Source: Adineta steineri
Taxonomy: Eukaryota; Rotifera; Eurotatoria; Adinetida; Adinetidae
Length of the DNA: 64,000 nt
NCBI GenBank assembly: GCA_905250115.1
Contig: CAJNOI010000070.1
Coordinates: forward strand, 405,334-469,333
Reading direction: 5' to 3'
Part shown: one piece after another, positions 12,250 to 24,448 of the stretch
How positions within the stretch are numbered: position 1 is the stretch's first letter
Layout: every line of letters starts with the position of its first letter
Notes under the pieces: model-generated
The model's database searches: none
Seen by the model: only the letters and a program-made list of their open reading frames with translations
Told to the model about the DNA's origin: nothing
Program-made: the position numbers and the translations under genes

Positions 12250-13376
12250 TTTGCGCAAATGATAAAAACTCCAAACTTTTGATTTCCCATTAGAAGAGCT
12301 TGATACTACAGATGAGTCAACTAAAATATGATAAATATTGCTGTTTTATAAATGATTCGTTTACGTTGAGGACTAATTTACGATATCAGGTAGCGAAAAA
12401 ATGAATAATCGGAAACGTTGGTTATATTCGAATTATGATTCAATCATGAAAAACTAGACAACAAGTGAATATTCTCTTAAATCTTCAGCATCAGTGTGAT
12501 ATAATAAAAACACCAGTTTGTCTATGGTGACTTTAGTGTGTTTGTATGATTAGCAGAACACGAACGATTCGATTCTTGTCAGAGATGGGCAACTTCAACT
12601 AGGAATTAGAGTTAAATTTGGAGTTGGAGTGATGCACCTCCGGAATTGTCTAACTGTAATTCTTATGACAAATATTATGTATTTCATTTATCGTATATAT
12701 GTCAACTATCTCCGAATTTTAAAAAAAGATAACTTTATAATGATTACGTGTCTACTTCCTCTTAGCTTGTGTTCATTGTTCGATAGAAGTCGTATAATAT
12801 TTACTTGTACTTCGACTTATTTCGTCATAGCCATCATGGAAGAATTTGTTCCTACCAATTTGTTGTTTAGTTAACAACGGATTATTGTGATTCCTATCGT
12901 TTATAACATTATTATCTTTAAAGATGCTATTCATTTGTCGACTATTTGTTATAACTCTTGCAAAATTGAGTAAAACGTTGTATCTATTTTCAAATATTTT
13001 TTAGATGAAATTTTTAATACTGAAAAATACTAAACAAATGTTACTCATCAGTTGAGTATACTTTCTTATCGCCGCCTCTTCTCTCTTGCATTTTATTGAC
13101 TTCGAAAGCGTAACGCACGCACATATGTCAACAGAATATACAATTGTCCTTGTCTATAAAAACTCAGTCAGATAACGTTGGAAGAACAACGTTTTTTTCC
13201 AACATTTATCTGAGTGGGAAGTACGTAATATTTTCTTGGTAAAAAGAATAACAACCAAACGTTGCTTCATGTTTTATCTTATTTTCAAATAAAACGTAAG
13301 ATAAAAAAAAAGAATAGAGCAAATACAATGGTAGAAAACTTGTATAACGCAAATGCATATTTAAATAAAAACGAAA
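12250..13376. other. Intergenic, no gene recognised
   Basis: Holds the likely 5' leader and promoter of the RBR gene. Short open frames here have no domain-like sequence. Confidence 0.55.
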
Positions 13377-13483
13377 ATGAGAGTGGGTGTAGGTGTGAAT
13401 GGATATGAATGTGAATGTACGTCAGGATGGTTACATACGGGTGTTGATGTAGGTATAATACAAAAAAATAGCCCACCCACTCT
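13377..13483. repeat. Telomere-like foldback element 3
   Basis: Starts with GAGTGGGTGTAGGTGTG, continues with degenerate G-rich units to GGGTGTTGATGTAGG, then the spacer TATAATACAAAAAAATA and the C-rich arm GCCCACCCACTC. The spacer matches elements 1 and 2. Confidence 0.65.
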
Positions 13484-13666
13484 TTCCAGTAAATACCATA
13501 TTCTTACTTATCACAGTCATTTTTCAACCATCATAAATCTTATTTTTCAACATACTTTTATTGATATTTTACAACATTTTACGAACACACAACAGAAGAA
13601 CAAATTAGAACATCAGAAATGTTATACGAACAACATATATATTTAACTGTCAACTTATGCTTGTAG

Positions 13667-14712
13667 TTAAGTACGAGTGCCACTTCGCTGAGTATTTGGA
13701 AAAACTTGATTCATATGAATAGTACCAACAAGCTCTTTGAGAGAAACAATCAACTGATTTCGAAATCTTTTTGATAAACAATAACAATAAAATGAACTCT
13801 AAAATAGAGAGGTGAATAAATATTTGTTTTGAAAGTAAGAAAAAGACAATTTACTGCATATGGGCCATACCCATAAGTACCAATAAATAAATTAATTAAC
13901 TGCTCCACTGCTCGTCTATAAGTATCTTTGATTATATTTGCTGTAATCACTGTGTAAATTTGCCAAGCTGCATATGGACCATTGAAAACTAATACAGCAA
14001 ATATTTGAAATAACGCCATGCTGATTGTTTGTCTTGTGAGAGAAGAAAGTGTTCTTGTTACACCGATAGTTTTCATATGTCGAACAGTGAGAAATCCAAA
14101 AAAAGATATCACTATGATAGGAATCGTAGTAAAAATACAAAGAGTGGTAAAATAACTGTGATACTGAGCATAAATTGTATTTGTTGTGATACACATGGGG
14201 GTACCTCCTGTAACAACAAGATCTTGAAAGGTGAAGTAGGGTATCTCATGAATACACCAGAAACAAACAGTACCAATGACTAAATATCCTGCTGTTCGAA
14301 TATTACTCTTTTATCGTATAACAACTGATGGAGAACAACAAATGAAAGCATCAATGGCTTGTAAGCAAATCATAGTATATGTACATTCACTATTAATATC
14401 GGTGAAACCTATGCGAGTTTTACACCAAATTCGATTCACTAAAGTAAAATCTATTTGGAAACCTGTACCAAGAATTCGCGTGGTTAGACCAGTAAGAAGA
14501 ATGCAGAGATCAAGAAAAGTATGCACAAACATGTAAAGTGAACATGCATTATTCTTGTAATTTCCAGCTTTAATGAAGACTATGATATTAAGAATATTAC
14601 CTAATACACCACCGATCAATAGAGTAAAGCCTAAAATAAGACTTGGATATCGAAAAGCACTTTGAAGTTGAATAATTGCTAACGTAATGCTAGTGTTATT
14701 GTTGGATGACAT
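13667..14712 (-). pseudogene. Class-A-like 7TM receptor, array copy A, with a nonsense codon
   Basis: Exon 1 is 14712-13855 (858 nt) and exon 2 is 13798-13667 (132 nt), separated by a 56-bp GT-AG intron. The two exons would encode 329 residues like copies B and F. Codon 134 reads TAA (14313-14311) where sister copies have CAA or CAG in the motif VxVRQKSN after TM3; copy F shows the ancestral-type CAA, so one C-to-T change explains it. Beyond this stop the same frame stays open through TM4-TM7 to the normal end. The lesion may therefore be recent, a segregating allele, a sequencing error, or a true pseudogene. The rest of the sequence has the family features described for copy B: GN motif in TM1, extracellular Cys pair, and IDAF in place of DRY. 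C-terminal tail ends RSGTRT. Confidence 0.8.
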
Positions 14713-16296
14713 CGTCCCGTTCTTTGCAAATACTTTAATGTAATCAATAAAGATGCTAGTTTAAGAGTATTTTCTTTTTTATTATATTTCATAGGAAAGG
14801 AAACTCATGACATAGGGAGAAAACTAGCTTTTTCTTTTCACTAGAAGCTCAGTGAATTAATTTAATGAGAAAAAAAGTGCACTACATTCGTTTTTATATT
14901 AAAGATTATAGAGAATCTTACAAAAAATACAAACAGATTTTTTGAATAATTTGATTAGAGATGACAATGTAAAATAACAAAAAGTATCCGAGTTTGTTCA
15001 CAAAAAGTAGTGTATTCAAGTTAATGTTAAGATTTTGAATGTTTAAATGAAATTCAATTTTATTACACATTGCATCAAAAAGTATTCTATCAAACAACTG
15101 AATTGAATATTAGATTTAATAAGTGGTAATTTTGACATGTGTCATCAATTGATCCTCTTTTATTATTTAATTAAGTCAGCTTAGATTTTCTTTTGATTTA
15201 ACTCATATATATATATGTATTGTTCTTGTCTCCTAACTCGAAGCGTTGACATGAACTAATAGCACAAATTAATAATGAATAACGCATTTTTTATGCCTAG
15301 AGAAATTATGAATAAGATGCTTTCTTGTTGATTATATGAACACTTACGTATGTAATTTAATCGAGGTCATATTGATAAAATTCAGTGTCTTAACATTTGT
15401 TTTAAATTATGAATTATTTCAGTTGATTCTGGTAAAAGTGATGTGAATGTAAATCAAAAAAAATAAAAACTTTTTATCTATACCGACAGGAAAAGGTTAT
15501 TGCTAACACCAATTGGTATGTTTAGACGCAAGAAACAATCTGTTTATTCATTGCGTGAACGTCATCAGAACTAAGACACTTTTCGGATGAGTATGAGCAT
15601 AAAAAATGACCTATTCGATACTTAATTATATCAATCTATATCTCATGGCTGCTCCTTATTCTTTGAAATAAATCAATGATTATTGGAAAAATGAACTTCA
15701 CTATTTTGAATCAACGTTGCAAGTATATCATAAAGTAAAACACAAATAATTTATGATTTTCAATACAAGAAAAGTGGAGTGATCTTAAAATTCATTTCCA
15801 TTTTGTTTCGCGTTTAGATCAGATACCAAGTAAAGGATTTTCACTATTTATCTAATCATAATATCCAACGAAATGCTTTCATAATTTGTTCGACCTAATA
15901 AATAAACATGTAATCCAACTGAAGTTATCATTACAAATATTTAACTGAATAGTTTTTTGTCATTATAAAAGTTATATAATATAATTTTCATAGTTGAATA
16001 CTACAAATTTTTTCCTTATAGAGTTCTACTGATATATATGATTGAATTACGATAAATCAACATGTCACACAATCGCTATAATAAATGTATCCGTTTCCAG
16101 AATATATCAATTTTTCAAGTAGATGTAATATTCTTATTTATCAGAGTCATTTTTAAACCATTATATATCTTATTTTCCAACATACTTTTATTGATATTTT
16201 AAAACTTTTTATAAACAGACAATAGAAGAATAAATTAGAACAAAAGAAATGATACACGAACAACAAATATAATTAATTGTCAGCTTATGTCTGTAG
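14713..16296. other. Duplicated spacer between receptor copies A and B
   Basis: Non-coding but homologous to spacers next to the other copies. Blocks recurring at about 15450-15620, 19740-19890, 24950-25100, 28130-28290 and, inverted, 36530-36680 show that the duplication unit includes the flanks and not only the gene. Confidence 0.7.
14801..14847 (-). promoter_or_regulatory. Conserved upstream element of receptor copy A
   Basis: The plus-strand block CATGACATAGGGAG plus AAACTAGCTTTTTCTTTTCA, about 90-135 bp 5' of the receptor ATG, recurs at the same distance from other copies. Candidate promoter element; it could also simply be young duplicated flank. Confidence 0.4.
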
Positions 16297-17342
16297 TTAA
16301 GTATGAGTACGATTTCTTTGAGTATTTGGAAATACTTGATTCGTACGTATTCCACAAATGAGTTCTTTAATAGAAACTACCAATTGTTTTCGAAATCTTT
16401 TTGATAAACAATAACAATAAAATGAACTCTAAAATAAAGAGGAGAATAAATATTTGTTTTGAAAATAACGAAAAGACAACTTACTGAAAATGGGCCATAG
16501 GAATAAGTAGCAATAAATGAAGCAATTGGCTGTTCCACTGCTCGCCTATAAATATTTTTAACTACATTTGTTGTAATCAGTGAGTAAATTAACGAAGCGG
16601 CATTTGGGCCATTGAAAACTAATACAGCAAATATTTGAAGTAATGCCATGCTGATAGTTTGTTTTGTGAGAGAAGAAAGTGTTCTTGTTACACCGATAGT
16701 TTTCATTCGTCGAACAGTGAGAAATCGAAAAATAGAGATCACTATGATAGGAATAGTAGTGACAACACAAAGAGCGGCAAAATAAGTGTGATACTGAGCA
16801 TAAATTGTATTTGTTGCAATACACATGGGGGTACCACCTACAATAACAAGATCTTGAAAGATGAAATAAGGTATCTCATGAATACACCAGAAACAAACAG
16901 TACCAATGACTAAATATCCTGCTGTTCGAATATTACTCTTCTGTCGTACACCAACTGATGGAGAAGAACAAATGAAAGCATCGATAGCTTGTAAGCAAAT
17001 CAAAGTATATGTACATTCACTATTAATATCGGTGAAACCTATGCGAGTTTTACACCAAATTTGATTCATCAAAGTAAAATCTACTTGAAAGCCAGTAGTA
17101 AGAATTCGCGTAGTTAGACCAATAAGAAGAATGTTGATATCAAGAAAAGTACGAACAAACATATAAAGTGAACATGCATTGTTCTTGTAGTTTCTAAGTT
17201 TCATGAAGACGATAATATTAAGAATATTACCTAATACACCACCGATCAATAGAATAAATCCTAAAACAAGACTTGAATATCGAAAAGCACTTTGAAGTTG
17301 TAGGATTGCTAATGGCATGCTTGTATTGTTGTTGGATGACAT
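16297..17342 (-). CDS. Class-A-like 7TM receptor, array copy B
   Basis: Exon 1 is 17342-16485 and exon 2 is 16428-16297, with a 56-bp intron inside TM7; the product has 329 residues. Start is the ATG of MSSNNNTS, shared by all copies; the GTG two codons upstream is not a start. TM1 (27-48) has the GN motif (GGVLGNILN, Asn39). Cys97 (IWCKTR) and Cys174 (GGTPMC) are the expected TM3-ECL2 disulfide. The end of TM3 reads IDAFICSSPSV, so the DRY arginine is Ala122. TM6 keeps an F-x-x-P signature (LVFNGP). TM7 is completed by exon 2 (SSFYCYCLSKRFRNQL-type), with NPxxY degraded to SSFYCY and a normal helix 8 (SKRFR). Three N-terminal NxT/S-type sites suggest an extracellular N-terminus. The overall pattern resembles the FMRFamide/peptide-receptor-like families expanded in bdelloids. 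Ligand unknown. Confidence 0.88.
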
Positions 17343-17415
17343 CGTCACGTTCTTCTCGAATAATTTTATCTAATGAGTGAGGATGTTAGTTTCAGTGCAT
17401 TTTTTTTATTATATG

Positions 17416-17840
17416 TAGAGATGTAAGCCGATGAGTTGGTTTGTCGGCGGCGGCTTGAAGATATTAAACTTTTCACTCGTCAGCGGTGGCGGTTTGATAG
17501 TTTTGACTAATCAGCAACGACGATTGGAAAATTTATAAAAATAAAATTTTTTCCTAAATTGAAGAATATCTTTATTTCAATACCTCAGTCATAGTTTATT
17601 CAAAAATAGTTTAGACAACTACTGTAACATTTTTTCATAGTGTATATACAACACAAAATGTAAAAATCGAATTAAGATCAGCAAAGAGTCATTAACAATA
17701 TTACAAGTTAAATAAAGATCAATATAAAAGAACAAAAATTTGATTTTTACTCGGACGCACGTCAGCGACGGCATCTTGAAATTTTAAAAATTTTCTCGCT
17801 TACTGCCGGTGGCGGCTTAACTGATCGGTTTATATCTCTA
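17416..17840. mobile_element. hAT-like non-autonomous transposon (MITE) upstream of receptor copy B
   Basis: A 425-bp insertion bounded by 17-bp terminal inverted repeats of consensus TAGAGATRTAARCCGAT. It is flanked by ATTATATG (17408-17415) on the left and ATTATATC (17841-17848) on the right, a 7 of 8 match to an 8-bp target duplication. GC-rich subterminal repeats (GGTGGCGG, GTCGGCGGCGGC) are present and no ORF. The 5' flank of copy A (TTATTATATTTCATAGGAAAG) runs through without it, giving the empty site. TIRs starting TAGAG with an 8-bp duplication are the hAT signature. Confidence 0.75.
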
Positions 17841-17860
17841 ATTATATCCAGTAGAAAAGA

Positions 17861-17903
17861 AAATCTTTGGCGTAGGATGAAAACTAGCTTTTTCTTTTCA
17901 TCA
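17861..17903 (-). promoter_or_regulatory. Conserved upstream element of receptor copy B
   Basis: GTAGGATG plus AAACTAGCTTTTTCTTTTCA, the same block as upstream of copy A. Here the hAT-like insertion has separated it from the ATG by an extra 430 bp or so. Confidence 0.4.
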
Positions 17904-18571
17904 AACGTCCGCTCCAATAATTTAATGAGAAGAAAAAAATACGGTAGAGTCGTTTTTCTATTAAAGATCATAAAGAATAGAAGCACATTTTTTGGATAAT
18001 TACACTACAAATGACTGTAGAGCAAGAAAAACTATTCGAGTCTGATTACAAAAAGTCTTATATTAAACAATTGAATACCATATTAGATTTCACAAGGTAT
18101 AGTTCTGACATATGCTATAAAACGATCCTCTTTCATTTTGTAATTAAACCAGTGCAATATTGTCCTCTTGTGAAACTGACATATATCATTTTTGATGTCG
18201 TAACTCAAACGGATGATATGAATTATTAGCAGAAATTAATAATGAATGACGCATTTTGCATGCCTGATGAAATTATTATTAAAATGCTTCGTAATCTATT
18301 ATAAGAGCATTTAGATATGCATAGTCTGATCATTTGTCGGAGACAGAATTAAAAAAGGAATAGCATAAGATTAATATCTCGAGCTGACAAACTCATAAAT
18401 ATATTTGTATCCTAATATATATAGAGCTAATGCAAAATCTTGAATTAAATTATGATAACGGTAATTATCCATAAATGTCATCAAAAAAGTTGTTTTCTCA
18501 GTGAAAGAGAATGTTTCATTTGTTTTGCACCAAATCATTAATGATTGGATAGAGTTTGTTAGGCTGTGTCT

Positions 18572-19095
18572 AAAAAAATAGGGGTACCACCTACGATAAC
18601 AAGATCTTGAAAGATAAAGTAGGGTATCTCATGAATACAACAAAAACAAACAGTACCAATGACTAAATATCCTGCTGTTCGAATATTACTCTTTTGTCGT
18701 ACACCAACTGATGGAGAAGAACAAATAAATATATCAATAGCTTGTAAGCAAATCAAAGTATATATAGTTTCGGTATTAATATCGATAAAACCTGAGCGAG
18801 TTTTACACCAAATTCGATTCACTAAAGTAAAATCTACGTGAAAGCCAGTAGCAAGAATTCGAGTAGCTAGACCACCAAGAAGTATGTTAATATCATGAAA
18901 AGTCCGAACAAACATGTAAAGTGAACATGCATTGTTCTTGTAATTTTCAACTTTAATGAAGACTGTGATATTAAGAATATGTCCTAATACACCACCGATC
19001 AGTAGAAGAAACCCTAAAATAAGACTTGAATATCGAAAATCCCTTTGAAGTTGAAAGAGTGCTAAAGAAATGCTTGTGCTATTGTTGGATGACAT
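18572..19095 (-). pseudogene. Class-A-like 7TM receptor, array copy C, truncated after TM4
   Basis: The start at 19095 is the usual MSSNNST. Sequence is homologous to copies A-B through TM1-TM4 and into ECL2 (DLVIVGGTP). It then diverges abruptly at about 18580, where GGGGTACC is followed by unrelated sequence (read on the plus strand as GGCTGTGTCTAAAAAAATAG up to the break). TM5-TM7, the intron and exon 2 are missing, and a stop follows nine codons into the foreign sequence. The TM3 motif here is IDIFICSSPSV, so even this relic lacks the DRY arginine. Breakpoint is likely a deletion or an old insertion; the downstream 250 bp do not match the spacer of other units. No receptor function is expected. 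Confidence 0.85.
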
Positions 19096-20490
19096 CGTCT
19101 CCTTCTGCTTCAAAACGTTTATGTAATGAGTGAAGATGCTAGTGTCAAAAGATTTTCTTTTTTTATTATAGCCACTGGATAAGAACGATTATGTCGTAGG
19201 AAAAAAATTAGCTTTTTCTTTGCACTAGAAATCCACTGGATTATGTTTATGAAAAAGAGAGAATAACTTACAATCGATTTTCTATTAAAGATTACAAAGA
19301 ATACAAGTTTATTTGAAATAATTTGATTAGAAATGACAGTGTTGAAAAGTAGTTGCAGAGAATCTGCTCAAAAAAAGTATTATATCAAAGGACTAAACAG
19401 GGTGTTAGATTTAATAACCGGTAATTTCGATATATGTCTCGAAGTGATCTTCTTTTATTTTTTAATTAAGTCAGCTAAGATTTTCCTCTGGTCAAATCCA
19501 TATACATATTCTTCTTGTCTCCTAACTCGAAGCGATGAGATCAATTAGTATCAGAAACTAATAATGAATGATGCATTTTGTATGTCTGCTAAAACTATTA
19601 ATAAGATGCTCTTATCGTTCATTATATGAACAATTACGTTTATAATTTAATCGAGATGATATTCACAAAAGTCAGTAACTTATTATTCGTTTTAAATTAT
19701 GAATTACTTTAGTTGACTTTGGTAAAAAAGAGATGTGAATGTAAAGCAAAAAATAAAAGCTCTTTATCTATAGCAACAGGAATAGCGATATTGCTAAAAC
19801 TAATTAACATTTTTGGATGCAAGAAACGATCTGCTTATCCATTATGTTAACATCATTCGAACTAGGACACTTTTCGAATGAATATGACCATAAAAAATGA
19901 CGTATTCTATATCGAATTATAGCAATCTTTATCTCATTGTTTTACCTTATTTTTTTTTTGAATAAATCAATAATTATTGAAAAAATGAACTTCACTATAT
20001 TATGAAACGACGTTGCAAGTATATCATAAAATAAAATGCAAACAATTTATAACTTTCAATATAAGAAAAGATGGATGATCTTAAAAGTTCTTTTACTTTT
20101 TATTTCTATAGCGTGATAAGATAAAAAATGAATAATTGCTACCGTTTATTCAATCGTAATATTCAGCACAATACTTTCATAGTTTGCTTGACCTAATAAA
20201 TAAACATATAATTCAACTTTAGTTATCTAATATAATTTCTGTATTTCAACACTACTGATTTTTTAATAATTCACTGCTATTGATACAAATGATTGAATTA
20301 TAGTAACTCAATATATCACACAACCGCTATAATAAATGTATCAGTTTCTGAAATATGTGAGGCTTTCAAATAATACAATAATCTCACTCATCATAGTCAT
20401 TTTTAAACCATCATATATTTTATTTTTCAAGATACTTTTATTGATATACTAAAACCTTTTACGAACAGACAACAGAAGAACAAACTAGAA

Positions 20491-20550
20491 CAACAGAAAT
20501 GACATACGAACAACAGAAATGCCATACGAACAACAGAAATGATATACGAA
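20491..20550. repeat. Three tandem 20-bp units in the 3' flank of receptor copy D
   Basis: CAACAGAAATGACATACGAA occurs three times head to tail with one or two changes. Other copies have a single unit in this position, so this is a local expansion in the 3' UTR or flank. Confidence 0.85.
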
Positions 20551-20562
20551 CAGCAAATATAT

Positions 20563-21632
20563 TTAATTGTCAACTTGTGTCGGTAGTTGAGTACGAGTGC
20601 CAGTTCGTTGAGTATTTGGATATACTTGATTCGTATGTATACCACAAATGAGTTCTTTGAGAGAAACAACCAACTGTTTTCGAAATCTTTTTGATATACA
20701 ATAGCAACAAATTGAACTCTAAAACAAAGAGAAGAACAAGAATGAGTTTAGAAAGTAAAATGCAAGAAATTTACCGCATATGTTCCAAAGTTATATGTAT
20801 TAGCAAGTGAACTAATTGACTGTTCCACTGCTCGCCTATAAGTATCTTTTACTAAATTAGCCGTACTAATTGTGTAAAATACCCAAAATCCATATGGACC
20901 ATTGAACGCTATTAAAGCAAATATTTGAAATAATGCCATACTAATTTTTTGTCTTGTAAAAGAAGAAAGTGATCTTGTTACACCAATAGTTTTCATATGT
21001 CGAACAGTGAGATATCCAAAAATAGAGACCACTATGACTGGAATAATAGTGATAAAACTCAGATAGGTAACATAGCTGCGATACTGATTAAATATTGCAT
21101 TTGTTCCGGTGCACACGGGGGTACCTCCTGAAATAACAAGATCTTGAAACATGAAGTAGGGTATCTCATGAATAGACCAAAAACAAAGAGTACCAACTAC
21201 TAAATATCGTGCTATTCGAATATTACTCTTCTGTCGTACAATAGCTGATGGAGAAGAACAAATAAAAGCATCGATAGCTTGTAAGCAAATCAAAGTATAT
21301 GTACTTGTCATGTTAATATCGGTCAAACCTAAGCGAGTTTTGCACCAAATTCGGTTCATTAAACTAAAATCTATTTGGAAACCTGTAGCAGGAATTCGCG
21401 TGGTTAGACCAGTAAGAAGAACGTAGAGATCAAGAAACGTACGAACAAACATGTAAAGTGAACATGCATTGTTCTTGTAGTTTCCACCTTTAATGAAGAC
21501 GATAATATTAAGAATATTTCCTAATACACCACCGATCAATAGAATAAAGCCTACAGTAAGGTTTGCATACCGAAAAGCACTTTGAAGTTGAAGAATTGCT
21601 AACGTATTACTTGTATTATTGTTGGATGACAT
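20563..21632 (-). CDS. Class-A-like 7TM receptor, array copy D
   Basis: Exon 1 is 21632-20775 and exon 2 is 20718-20563, with a 56-bp intron. The product has 337 residues. Compared with copies A, B and F the stop is lost: CGT ACT TAA has become CGT ACT CAA. The tail therefore extends eight codons to a TAA at 20563-20565. All family marks are kept: GNILN in TM1, CKTR and PVC as the Cys pair, IDAF at the TM3 end, FNGPYG in TM6. It is the most divergent full-length copy in TM4-TM5 (RYLVVGTLCFWSI, YVTYLSFITIIPVIVVSIF) and in ECL3. Those are ligand-facing regions, so it may recognise something different. An open frame continues upstream of the ATG, but the conserved MSSNN start is preferred. Confidence 0.87.
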
Positions 21633-23235
21633 CGCCGCTTTCTTTGCAAATACTTTTATGTAATGAGTGAAGATGCTAGTGTCAAAAGATTTTCTTTTTT
21701 TTATTATGGCCACTAGATAAGAAAGATCATTACGTAGGAAGAGAGTTATCTCTTTCTTTTCATTAGAATTGTACTAAGTTAATTTTAGAAGGTAAAACGA
21801 ACGCACTGCACTCGTTTTTCTATTAAAGATTATAGATAATCTTCATACAAATAATAGAATCAGTTTTTTTAAATAATTAGAGTAGAGATGGTAATGTGGA
21901 ATAATAAAAATTGTCCAGCTTTGCTCGCAAAAAGTACTTTATTCAAGTGAATGTTAAGATTCTAAATGTTTAAATGAAATTCAGTATTCTAACACCGTGG
22001 AGTAAAGCGTATTCTATCAAACAGTTAAAAAGTATAATAGATCGAATAACTAGTAATTACGATATGTTTCTTGAAGTGATCTTCCTTCATTTTTTAATTA
22101 ACTGAGCATAAATTTTCCTGTGGTTCATTTACTATATATGCCATTATTGCCTTCTAACTCGAAGAGACGACATCAATTAATAGCAGAAATTAATAATGAA
22201 TGACGCATTTTGTATGTCTAATGAAATTATTAATAAAATGCTGTCTTGTCCGTTGTATGAACATTTACGTATACAATTTAATGCAGTTTATAATCACAAA
22301 ACTCAGTGTCTAATCATTCGTTTTGACTTATAAATTAGTTTAATTGTGATAGTTCAATTTTTATCCTGGTTAGAAGTTCTATTAAGTTGTATGATTTATA
22401 TATGATTTTTCAATTAATGTTTGCTTTTATTATGATTATAATCCATCCCTGAAAAATAATTAGAAATCAGATTGTCATCGATTATTTCCTGATTAAAAGT
22501 AGATCATAATGCCAAGATTGAAACCACATTTCCTGTCATTTAATTGATTTTTATATATTACTATCAACTGATCCATTATAATCTGTTATTAGTTTCTAAT
22601 CTATTATACTCTATTTTTACCCTTTATTCTTTTTAAATCATACTTACTAAAGATACTAATTTTTGTCAGCATTCGAACCCAAAATCTATAGTTTCCTATG
22701 ATTATTCAGATTACCCGGGTTACATAACTATGAAGTTGACACTTGCACCAGAATCTCATAAGGATGTGGCTGTGGCTACAGGTTAGGGGAATTGTGTAGG
22801 TGTGGATGATATATTAAATAGTCGCCCACGCTTCCATCAACAATTCACTCACACCCGAACATATTTTTGTATTTATAGCAGTTGTGTAATAACATTTCTA
22901 TACTTTAACACTCCTGATCTTCTAATGATTTACTGCTATCGATACAAATGATTCAATTATAACAACAAGACTTATTTTAATTTTCTTTTCCAAATTAATT
23001 ACCTGAACTAAGTATATCATACAACCACTATAATATAGATACAAGTATCTTCAATATCTGACTGAGTTTGTCGAACTTCCACTGAATACAATGTTCTCAA
23101 TTATCACAATCTTCTTTAAATCATCATATATTTTATTTTTCAACATAATTTTATTGATATTTTACAACTTTTTACAAACAGACAACAGAAGAACAAATTA
23201 GAACAAGACAAATGATACACGAACAACAAATATAT
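21633..23235. other. Spacer between receptor copies D and E
   Basis: The first part (to about 22350) is homologous to other receptor flanks. The middle (about 22350-22900) is unique to this unit and contains telomere-like element 4. Confidence 0.6.
22761..22857. repeat. Telomere-like foldback element 4
   Basis: G-rich arm (GGATGTGGCTGTGGC, GTGTAGGTGTGGATG), short AT spacer (ATATATTAAATAG), then C-rich arm (GCCCACGC, CACTCACACCC). More degenerate than elements 1-3. Confidence 0.55.
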
Positions 23236-24304
23236 TTAATTGTTAACGTATGTTTGTAGTTGAGTACGAGTGCCAGTTCGGTGAGTACTTGGAAATACTT
23301 GATTCATATGTATGGTACCAACGACTTCTTTGAGAGAAACAATCAACTGATTTCGAAATCTTTTTGACAAACAATAGCAATAAAATGAACTCTAAAAAAA
23401 GAGGAGAATAAATATCTGTTTTGAAAGTAAGAAAAAGACAATTTACTGCATATGGGCCATAGCCATAAGTAGAAATAAATGAAGTGATTAACTGTTCCAC
23501 TGCTCGTCTATAAGTATCTTTAACTACATTTGTTGTAATGATTAAGTATATATCCCAAGTTGCAAATGGACTGTTGAATACCAATAAAGCAATAATTTGA
23601 AATAATGCCATACTAATTGTTTGTCTTGTAAGAGTAGAAAGTGATCTTGTTATACTGATAGTTTTCATATGTCGGACAGTGAGAAATCCAAAAATAGATA
23701 TCACAATAATTGGAGTAATAGTGATAATACCAAGAGTGTCAACATAGGTGCGATACTGGGCATAAATTTTATTGGTCATGATGCACATGGGGGTACCTCC
23801 TACGATAACAAGATCTTGAAAGATGAAGTAAGGTATCTCATGAATAGACCAAAAACAAAGAGTAACAATTATTAAGTATCGTGCAATTTGAATATTGCTC
23901 TTCTGTCGTATAACAACTGATGGAGAAGAACACATGAATGCATCAATAGCTTGTAAGCAAATCAAAGTATATGTACTTTGAATACTAATATTGACCAAAC
24001 TTGCGCGCGTTTTACACCAAATTCGATTCACTAAAGTAAAATCTATTTGGAAACCTGTAGCAAGAATTCGAGTGGTGAAACCAGTAAGAAGAATGTAGAG
24101 ATCAAGAAAAGTATGCACAAACATGTAGAGTGAACATGCATTGTTTTTGTAGTTTCCAGTTTTAATGAAGACTATGATGTTAAGAATATTTCCTAAAACA
24201 CCACCGATCAATAGAATAAATCCTAAAATAAGGCTTGAATAAAAGGAACCACTTTGAAGTTGAATAATTGCTAAAGAAATGCTTGTGCTATTGGTGGATG
24301 ACAT
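23236..24304 (-). CDS. Class-A-like 7TM receptor, array copy E
   Basis: Exon 1 is 24304-23447 and exon 2 is 23391-23236, with a 55-bp intron. The product is 337 residues with the long tail (TQLQTYVNN). Start at MSSTNSTS; the upstream GTG is not needed. The family motifs are all present: GNILN, IWCKTR, TPMC, IDAFMCSSPSV, FNSPFA (TM6) and the exon 2 helix 8 SKRFRNQL. Reading straight through the intron gives an alternative frame with a different C-terminus, which would lack the TM7 end and helix 8; that frame should not be annotated. The first residues after the N-terminal sequons (GSFYSS instead of AFRYSS) differ from the sister copies. Confidence 0.88.
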
Positions 24305-24390
24305 CGGCGCGTTCTTCACAAATACTTTTATGTATAATGAGTGAAGATGTTATTTTCAGAATATTTTTTTTACTATATTTGGTATGAAAG

Positions 24391-24448
24391 AAAACTCATG
24401 ACGTAGGAAGAAAACTAGCTTTTTCTTTTCACTAGAAGTCCGCTAGAA
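24391..24448 (-). promoter_or_regulatory. Conserved upstream element of receptor copy E
   Basis: ACTCATGACGTAGGAAG followed by AAACTAGCTTTTTCTTTTCA at 90-140 bp from the ATG. The best-preserved instance of the shared block. Confidence 0.45.

Noticed and set aside
20484-20550. CRISPR-like short direct repeats
   Set aside because: Three 20-bp units with no spacers between them; a simple tandem expansion.
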